From Trissonchulus latispiculum (lineage: Eukaryota > Nematoda > Enoplea > Enoplida > Ironidae), in contig JASAND010020851.1 in the NCBI GenBank assembly GCA_030248195.1, positions 35,797 through 99,796 on the forward strand: a DNA stretch of 64,000 nucleotides, in the 5' to 3' direction. Below the pieces are notes generated by a model. The model ran no database searches. It saw nothing but the letters and a program-made list of their open reading frames with translations, and was not told the origin of the DNA. Shown here piece by piece: positions 56,708 to 64,000 of this stretch. Numbering within the stretch: position 1 is the stretch's first letter; every line of letters begins with the position of its first letter. The translations under genes were made by a program, and so were the position numbers.

Positions 56708-57076
56708 CTGGGCTTATTCTAGGGAATTTTTCATGGGGGGCACTCGGGCGGCGAGTCATTCTTGGGGGCGAAAGTGTTTCAAAATTTTTCTAAAAACATG
56801 CTAAAGATAGCGCTACTTGTATAGTAATCGCCCAAAAGTTCGTTTTTAGTGCAAAAATAGCACTTAAATAGGCAAAACTCGACTAAAAATCTCCGGCGAA
56901 GCCGCAAAAGTTTGAAAATTTGGCCTTCTGAACGATTTTTTCAGGGCAAAAGTTGGTACCAAAAGGGGCACCCACCTTTTTGAGGGGGGGGTTATTTTTC
57001 GGGGGGGGGGCGATTTTTTGGGAGGGGAAGGATGTTTCTGGGGGCCCCCACCCACCCCCCATTAGAATAAGCCCAG
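56708..57076. mobile_element. CTGGGCTT G-tract MITE, copy 5
   Basis: Ends CTGGGCTTATTCTAG and TTAGAATAAGCCCAG; exact 5-bp duplication GATAT at 56703-56707 and 57077-57081; a GCGAAGC hairpin near 56893. Confidence 0.8.
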
Positions 57077-59315
57077 GATATCTGAAAATGCACCAAATTT
57101 CCGGAATTCGCGAAACCCGTATCGAACACTAGATACGAGCGGTTTTCCTCAATTCCGCGAAGTGGGCGTTCTGTGAGTTGGCTCTAAGACAAAAGTTGTT
57201 CAGCTCATCAAGAGCTTTCCAGTGATACCCATAGTGGAGAATATTTTTAAACTCCGGTTTTCGGGAATTCCGGGAATTCTGTGCATTTTCAAGAGTTCGT
57301 TCTATTACAAAAATTGTTCAGCTCGTTAATAGGTTTCGAATGATACATATCTTGTTGGTATTGGAGAACAAAATCCGGGAATTTTAAAACCCCGGAATTC
57401 CGGAAGTTGAATGCATTTTCGTGAAAACGTAAGATTAATTTGTAATAATAAATATATAATATACGTATATATATTTTATATATATATATTATTTTATATG
57501 ACTGTGTATATAAGGCACAATTATATAACGCATATGGACAGCGCATGCACTACCTGGGGCTGGTTTTTCTTAGGCTGGTGCGAGGCTGCGGCTGGTTTTT
57601 ACCCGCACCCAAAAATTTTAAAAAATTTTCAAGTCCCTCCAAATTGTATGGGACAAGTTCGCTTGGGCCTGATCCTGTAATAATGTATATATGGTTACAT
57701 TTATGTATATAACACTATTCCCAATTTGTCGAAGATTGGAACCTGATTTATATATCAGTCATTTATGCTTTAATCTGAATCAAGATTCCAAAAATAGGGG
57801 CTTACCCAGGACTTGGATTCGAAAAGGGAGGGGAGGGGTCGAGCCAGAAAAATTTTGCTTCCCCCAGTAGTTGAACAGTTTTTACAATTATGAAAAAGGG
57901 CCAATTTCAAAAGTGCACGGCAGTTTTCGTGCTATTTCAAAAGTGCATGGAAGGAAACCTTTGTGCAGTTTCAAAATTGCACGCTTTTCGATATTGCACG
58001 TAACATTATAAGCCTAGGGGGGGAACCCAAATTTTCGGATTTTGGCTGGACCATTTTTTATTCTAGCTAGCTGAGAAACTGTTATCTTACCTTTCCCCCT
58101 GCCTATTAGAGGCTAGGTTAGAATTATATACTTATTTTGTGGAACAGATCGGTTTGCACTTTGTAGATTGTAATTGTCGTAAAAGCCTTGTTTTCCGTTT
58201 GGATTAGAGATATTCTGTTAAGATGTAATATGCAAGTCAAGTCAGGTTAGATACTTATCTAAACCTTTATATCTACTTTCTTCTGCGAATGCATGTATAT
58301 TCGTGCATATATACGTTTTATATACATGCGTGTTAGGTTTTATGTACGTACGTATTCGCATGTCATGTGTCTTTCGACATATATATATATATAGTGCGAC
58401 ACTTGGTTTTAAGTTAGGTAGGGATTTTCTGTCCAACTTTCTAACTTTTTTTCTGTTTCAATTTTCTACTTACCACATGGGTAAGAGTATCATATAATGC
58501 TTACCTATGATCATATATATATATATATATAATTCTCATGCATATACGTATGTATGTGCGTACGAATGGTTCTGGTTCTGGTTTAGACTAGAATGTTCTG
58601 GCCCTGACCGTCCGGTTTGAAATTCACTTTTGATATATATATACCTAAGTTAACCGTCTGTCCATAATTTCTGTGTACTTTGTTGTGTATATAAGCACAC
58701 ATATATATATATAGGTAGGTATATATGTAGAAACAACGACGAGAGTATCACGTTACCTCCAATCAAGGTTAGGACGTTTTTTGTTTGTTCAATCAAATGT
58801 TGAATGCTGTGTTTGATTTTACTTACGTTTAGCTGGAAAAAACAAGACAAGCAAGGAAAGTAATCCTTACTATTGCCAAAAGCGAGTGTGTCAAAGGCAA
58901 GTAGTGTCAAAAACTCATATATAATGCCCTGTACCGACAGGGGAGGGGCGGGGGGCCGCCCCCCCGTCGCGATTCGAAGGTGAAAGAATTAAGAAGATAA
59001 ATATGAAAAACCAAAAATTTTCTCTCCTTCAGCGCAAATTCTCTACTTTGTAAAGGCATATTTATTGCTTTTATGAAGAAAAAGTTTGAAAAAGAAATGC
59101 ATCATCTGAGTTTTCAGAGAAAATTACTATTTTTGCCTAAAAATGTGTAGTATTTTTAAAAATTTTCTCAGTTCTTCAAAATGAAAAGATTTAAAGATCC
59201 GAAGACCAATTTTATTGCAAAAACAAAAAATTTCTGCTACTTCTGCGAGGCTCCGCCCCCCAGACCCCCCGATGGGAGCACCAATTTCTGGATCCGCCAG
59301 TGCCGTCAGATAAAG

Positions 59316-59384
<69 letters not shown>

Positions 59385-59534
59385 CTTTATATATAAAGTA
59401 AATATATATAATATATACGTATATATAATAATATATATTTACCTATACATATATATATATATAAATTGGTTCGGCCAGCATATATATACGTGTGTAGTGA
59501 TGATGAATATATACTATGAACAGTGATTAATGTA
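57077..59534 (+). other. Intron with copies of the GAGCTGAACAA core and a GC-rich MITE
   Basis: 57195-57232 and 57300-57350 contain inverted copies of the core found in the Helitron minisatellites. 58937-59303 is a CAGGGG...GGATCCGCC repeat, and a TA run lies at about 59320-59381. No gene recognised. Confidence 0.45.
58937..59303. repeat. CAGGGG...GGATCCGCC repeat
   Basis: A GC-rich head (ACAGGGGAGGGGCGGGG...) and tail (GACCCCCCGATGGG...GGATCCGCC) surround an AT-rich body. Related to the fragment at 11541. Ends and type uncertain. Confidence 0.4.
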
Positions 59535-61336
59535 TCACGAGGGTGCGCGGAGCGCCCCTCATAATATGAGCTATAAAGGCACTTTGCGGATTAGGGAAAC
59601 TGTTAATTAGCCATAACTAATTAACGGTAGGGAGTTGAGAGCTAAAGTTTACATTTTTGAAATCTCCAGGCCAAGAGCTTTCGAATGATACCAAACTTGT
59701 CCGGAAAAAATGAACTTTGAAAAAATCGACTTTTTGATACAAGTTTAAAAGTGGGGTTTTTTTTCTCTGTATCGACCACTTTTATAGGGCGATTTTTGCG
59801 CACACCGATTTTTCAAACGGCCCATAGGAAAAATTTTTCTATACTAATTTCTGATTATCTAGGTTATGGTCCAGATCAAGTTTATGTTTGATTTCCGAAT
59901 TTCGCTATGGGTCGATTTTTACAGATGGTCAAAAATGGAAAAATCGACGTTTGGACTATTTTTTGGCCATTTGGTGGTGCGCATATATAGCAAATCGGGG
60001 TCGCTGAACACGATGAGCATACTGCCGACACCGCCCGAAGTGACCACTGGTCGGCATGGGCCCGTGGCACCTCGCCCAGGGTCAAAGTTAGGGTCAAAGT
60101 TTGGAAAAGTCACTAAAACAACGTTTTTCGGGGTTTTGGTTGGGGGCATATATAGTAAATCGACTACGCTCCTTTCAATGAGCATATTTTTAGAACCGAC
60201 GGAAGTGACCACTGGTCACTATGGCCTAGGTGGCCTATTGACCAGTGGTCAAACCCCCTGCGTTTTTCGGGATTTTGGTTGGGGGCATATATAGTAAATC
60301 GTCTACGCTCGTTTCAATGAGCATATTTTCAGAACCGACGGAAGTGACCACTGGTCACTATGGTCTAGGTGGCCTATTGACCAGTGGTCAAACCCCATAA
60401 AACAGCGTTTTTTTGGGTTTTGGTTGGGGCTTATATAGTAAATTGTCTACGCTCGTTTCAATGAGCATATTTTCATAACCGACGGAAGTGACCACTGGTC
60501 ACTATGGTCTAGGTGGCCTATTGACCAGTGGTCAAACCCCCTAAAACAGTGTTTTTCGGGGTTTTGGTTGGGGCATATAGTAAATTGTCTACGCTCGTTT
60601 CAATGAGCATATTTTCAGACCCGACAGAAGTAACCACTGGTCACTATGGTCTAGGTGGCCTATTGACCAGTGGTCAAACCCCCGAAGACAGTGGTCATTG
60701 TTTGGAATAGAGAATCTTCTGGGAGTAATTAATTGCAGCTAATAAACATCAGCTGTGTATTTTATTGTATAAGTGCTGTGTACAGTAAGCCGGTACTGAA
60801 GACTTGAAGAATACCGGTTTACTGGAGCTTTATGCATTTGTATCTAGTTTGCAGTGTTTGTCTATGATTTAGAAAACTGGTATATACCAAATGTATATGC
60901 CACTTAATTCAACTTTAAAGGGGAGAACTTTAGCTACTTAAAGTGTTCACATATATACCTTAAATACGGTGTTTGAGCTAGTGAAATTAGATTCAGACAG
61001 GATACCTATAACCAAACATTATATGAAGCTAATGACATTACGCAAGACGGTGAGGATTTTTCAGACTTGGGATTGGGAATAAAAGTAAAGAGTCTGTAGG
61101 CAAGATGGTAAGAGGTCGTCGTGATGTCAAGCCGTTGAAACCACGGCAGCGAGCGTCAATATGAGCCCAAGAGAAACGTGGCGGCTCATATTAGCCAGTT
61201 ACAGCTTGTCCTTTACCGATTTAGATGCTGGCTCATATTAGACGTTTTAAATCTTGTCCTTGACATATTTAAATGTTGACCATCATAGCTCATATTGCAT
61301 TTTACATGCGACTGCAAGGAGCATTTTTCCTACTTG
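59535..61336 (+). mobile_element. Helitron-like element H4 (AATATGAG type) with 144-bp array
   Basis: 1802 bp, host A at 59534 and T at 61337. The 5' hairpin GAGGGTGCGC-GGA-GCGCCCCTC (one bulged T) is followed by AATATGAG at 59563. The tail has AATATGAG at 61158, CTCATATT at 61185, 61232 and 61289, then GGAGCATTTTTCCTACTTG. The array is the H3 type, although the iterons are the H1 type. No coding frame. Confidence 0.85.
59992..60690 (+). repeat. Minisatellite array of about 144 bp in H4
   Basis: CATATATAG-type starts at 59992, 60147, 60286, 60430 and 60574. Units contain GTGACCACTGGTCAC and TTGACCAGTGGTCAA, as in H3. Confidence 0.88.
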
Positions 61337-61499
61337 TATATGTGTATGTATATATATATACAAGTAACAAAAATGCTCCGCACAAAAGGGGATAATATGT
61401 GTGTTGGGCCTATGTCTGTCGTTTAAATTCCGGTTGAGAAGGCAAGTATATAAATCCGACACAGCAAGTTTGGGTGGGTGGTTCTATGGCGAAAGTTGT

Positions 61500-62760
61500 T
61501 CAGTTCGATGCGGGCCTTCATTTGACTCGAAATTTGACCAGTTTTGAAAATTTGAAAATTTTAATTTTTGACCCAAAATCGCCTAAGTCCCCACCCCACC
61601 TTACCACAGGCCTCTACAGCCACTTTAGGTACGCACTTCTATGACAAAAGTTGCTCAGTTCGATGCGGGCTTTCATTTGGTACCAAATTTGACCACTTTT
61701 GAAAATTTTAATTTTTGACCCAAAATCGCCTAAGTCCCCACCCCACCCCACCGCAGCACTCTACAGCCACTTTGAGCATGCAATTCTATGACAAAAGTTG
61801 CTCAGCTCACTTAGGGCTTTCATTTGGTACCAAATTTTACCACTTTTGAAATATTTCATTTTTGACCGAAAATCGCCAAAGACCCCACCCCACCCCACCA
61901 CAGGCCTCTACAGCCACTTTAGGTACGCACTTCTATGACAAAAGTTGCTCAGTTCGATGCGGGCTTTCATTTGGTACCAAATTTGACCACTTTTGGAAAA
62001 TTTTAGTTTTGACCCAAAATCACCTAAGACCCCACCCCACCCCACCACAGCACTCTACAACCACTTTGAGCATGCAGTTCTATGACAAAAGTTGCTCAGT
62101 TCGATGCGGGCTTTCATTTGGTACCAAATTTGACCACTTTTGGAAAATTTTAGTTTTGACCCAAAATCACCTAAGTCCCCACCCCACCCCACCACAGCAC
62201 TCTACAACCACTTTGAGCATGCAGTTCTATGACAAAAGTTGCTCAGTTCGATGCGGGCTTTCATTTGGTACCAAATTTGACCACTTTTGAAAATTTTTAT
62301 TTTTGACCCAAAATCGCCTAAGTCCCCAACCCACCCCACCACAGCCCTCTACAGCCACTTTAGGTACGCACTTCTATGACAAAAGTTGCTCAGTTCGATG
62401 CGGGCTTTCATTTGGTACCAAATTTGACCACTTTTGCAAATTTTTATTTTTGACCCAAAATCGCCTAAGTCCCCACCCCACCCCACCACAGCACTCTACA
62501 GCCACTTTGGGTACGCAGTTCTATGACAAAAGTTGCTCAGCTCACTTAGAGCTTTCATTTGATACCAAATTTGACCACTTTTGAAAAATTTTATTTTTGA
62601 CCCAAAATAGCCTAAGTCCCCACCCCACCCCATCACAGCACTCTACAGCCACTTTGAGCATGCAGTTCTATGACAAAAGTTGCTCAGCTCACTTAGAGCT
62701 TTCGTTTGATACCAAATTTGACCACTTTTGAAAGATTTTAATTTCGACTACTTGACCCCC
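61500..62760 (-). repeat. 147-bp minisatellite array in H5
   Basis: TTTCATTTGG-type starts at 61671, 61818, 61965, 62112, 62259, 62406, 62553 and 62700, each exactly 147 bp apart; one more diverged unit starts near 61516. At least two unit variants differ around CGATGCGGGC versus CACTTAGAGC. Confidence 0.93.
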
Positions 62761-62764
62761 TCCA

Positions 62765-63150
62765 CCCGACTGACCCTCCCGACGGCAAAGTGGAACCAGC
62801 CCAGCAAAATAGGTGCGTCGGACGGCAAAACGGATACCGGGAATGAGCTGGGCGCACCAGAAAACCCCTATGGACAAAGTTTTGAGACGCCAAGTAGAGC
62901 CTAGTATGGACCTCCAGGAAGCGGTTGCCGACATGACCCTCCAGACGGCAAAGTGGAACCAGTACAGCAAGATAGATGAGTCCCACGGCAAAAAGGACAC
63001 CGGGAATGAGCTGGGCGCACCAGAAAACCCGTATAGACAAAGTTTTGAGAGGCCAGGTAAAGCCTACTATGGACCTCCAGGAAGCGGTTTCCGACTTGAC
63101 CCTCCCGACGGCAAAGTGGAACCAGCCCAGCAAGATGGGTGGGTCTGACG
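62765..63150 (-). repeat. 163-bp minisatellite array in H5
   Basis: TGGAACCAG starts at 62791, 62954 and 63117 (exactly 163 bp). Same unit as 1443-1807 in H1. Confidence 0.88.
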
Positions 63151-63976
63151 GTAAAACTGACTGCGGGAATCGATTCTCCGTGCCAGAAAACCATTGTATG
63201 GAAGATTTGAGCTTTCAAAGTTAAATAGATAGCGAGAAATTTCGATTTTTCATTTTTAGAATTTTCGCCATTTTTGACGGACCACTGTGGTCGCTAGGGA
63301 AGTGATAGAGAAACGCAACCTGGACCGTTAGTTAGTTCAATATATGTAATTTCTGAATATAAGAAGAAATCAGCTCCAGCTCGTAACGTTCGACCTGAGC
63401 GACGACCACAAAAATGGTCACTTTTCGCTATGAGCCGACTTTGCGGCGCCACTGCGGCGCTGTGGCGCAGCTGCGGCGCAAAAAAAGTTGTGATTCTTAA
63501 ATTCTTTAGAGGGTACTACTAGACCCCATAGCCCTTTAGGTTGGCCCACCGCTGCAGATCACGTGAAAGCGGCGAACATTATGTACAATACAACCATCAA
63601 ATAGGAGAAACCGGAAAAAAAAACATCGCCGCCATAACCGGTCCGGGGCGCAACTTTTTAACGGTAAGTGATACGGGGCTGAAACTTCACAGACATACTA
63701 AACTCGATGTGCTCTACAATTTGCGCATGAAATCTGCGCAGGATCTGCGCAGGATTTTGCGCAGCTTCTGCGCAGCTTATTTTACACTGTCTCCAGCCAC
63801 TTTTCACACATATTATAGGGGTCGCTGCCGCGACCCCTATGATATATATATATATATCCTACGTATACATGGAATTTAGTCTTAAATTACGTCTATATAT
63901 ATGTTTTTTACCGAATCGGTTTCCGTTTGTTGTTGGGCTCGCTTTCCTCTCTCTCTCTCTCTCTCTCTCCCTGCAG

Positions 63977-64000
63977 CAATACGTAACTGAACGAAGTACA
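63977..64000 (+). CDS. Possible next RhoGEF exon, cut by the window edge
   Basis: A strong CT-rich tract ending CCCTGCAG at 63976 is followed by CAATACGTAACTGAACG. In phase 0, the phase left by exon 52311-52387, it reads QYVTERST. There is too little sequence to judge further. Confidence 0.3.

Larger units (their letters stand above)
61361..63842 (-). mobile_element. Helitron-like element H5 (AATATGTG type) with two arrays
   Basis: 2482 bp on the minus strand: TC at 63842 after host A; CTTG ending at 61361 before T. The 5' hairpin (63815-63840, loop GGCA on the element strand) is followed by AATATGTG (63814 to 63807). The single inverted match CACATATT lies at 61401 to 61394, near the 3' end. 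A small TGC-GGA-GCA hairpin precedes TTTTTGTTACTTG. Arrays match H1. It lies tail to tail with H4, 24 bp apart. Confidence 0.82.

Noticed and set aside
61862..62584. Two open frames of 142 and 93 codons with repeated peptides
   Set aside because: They simply translate the 147-bp minisatellite; 147 is divisible by three, so the frame stays open. No independent evidence of coding.

Overview
This is a window from a repeat-rich animal genome. The only host gene I can support is a multi-exon gene on the + strand. Its spliced exons encode a PDZ domain of the PDZ-RhoGEF/LARG type (ARHGEF11/ARHGEF12; Drosophila RhoGEF2) and then a short coiled-coil segment. Introns reach about 20 kb and are filled with transposable elements, so the organism is most likely an invertebrate. 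I cannot name the species. Four of the nine splice donors I accept begin GTACG.

Host gene layout: start-codon exon 3903-4065; PDZ domain across 4279-4593, 9630-9679, 11920-11977 and 12315-12733; Ser/Pro-rich linker exons 33441-34190 and 37712-38205; coiled coil 45000-45080; acidic exon 52311-52387; a possible further exon begins at 63977. Reading phases show that at least two exons are still unidentified (between 12733 and 33441, and between 45080 and 52311). The RGS-like, DH and PH domains expected of this family would lie beyond the window.

In the largest intron, antisense to the gene, sits a full-length Ty3/Gypsy LTR retrotransposon (18068-31958). It has an uninterrupted 855-codon gag and a 1952-codon pol, joined by what looks like a -1 frameshift site. 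Two 5'-truncated LINE copies lie at 6416-8341 (RNase H-bearing, I-group-like) and 55296-56640 (CR1/L2-group-like).

The rest is dominated by non-autonomous DNA elements: a nested hAT-like element (314-3736), a TIR element with arms of about 300 bp (4747-9352), a 1.1-kb foldback (39334-40432), a 6.3-kb foldback with arms of about 1.95 kb (45643-51981), and several MITE families, some with clear target-site duplications.

The most interesting system is a set of Helitron-like elements: 709-3358, 5263-8760, 35212-36060, 59535-61336, 61361-63842 (minus), and incomplete pieces at 53892-55145. Each complete copy lies between a host A and a host T. Each begins with a GC-rich hairpin having a GNA or GNNA loop, immediately followed by one 8-nt motif. 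The other end carries the same 8-nt motif again, usually as one direct copy plus three or four inverted copies, then ends in CTTG or CTAG. The motif differs between elements (AATATGAG, AATATGTG, AATATGGG, GAATARGG) but matches at the two ends of each element. This looks like a paired, element-specific recognition code resembling replication iterons. Most copies also carry minisatellite arrays (146-147, 163 and about 144 bp). No Rep/helicase is encoded in the window, so all copies would depend on a protein made elsewhere.
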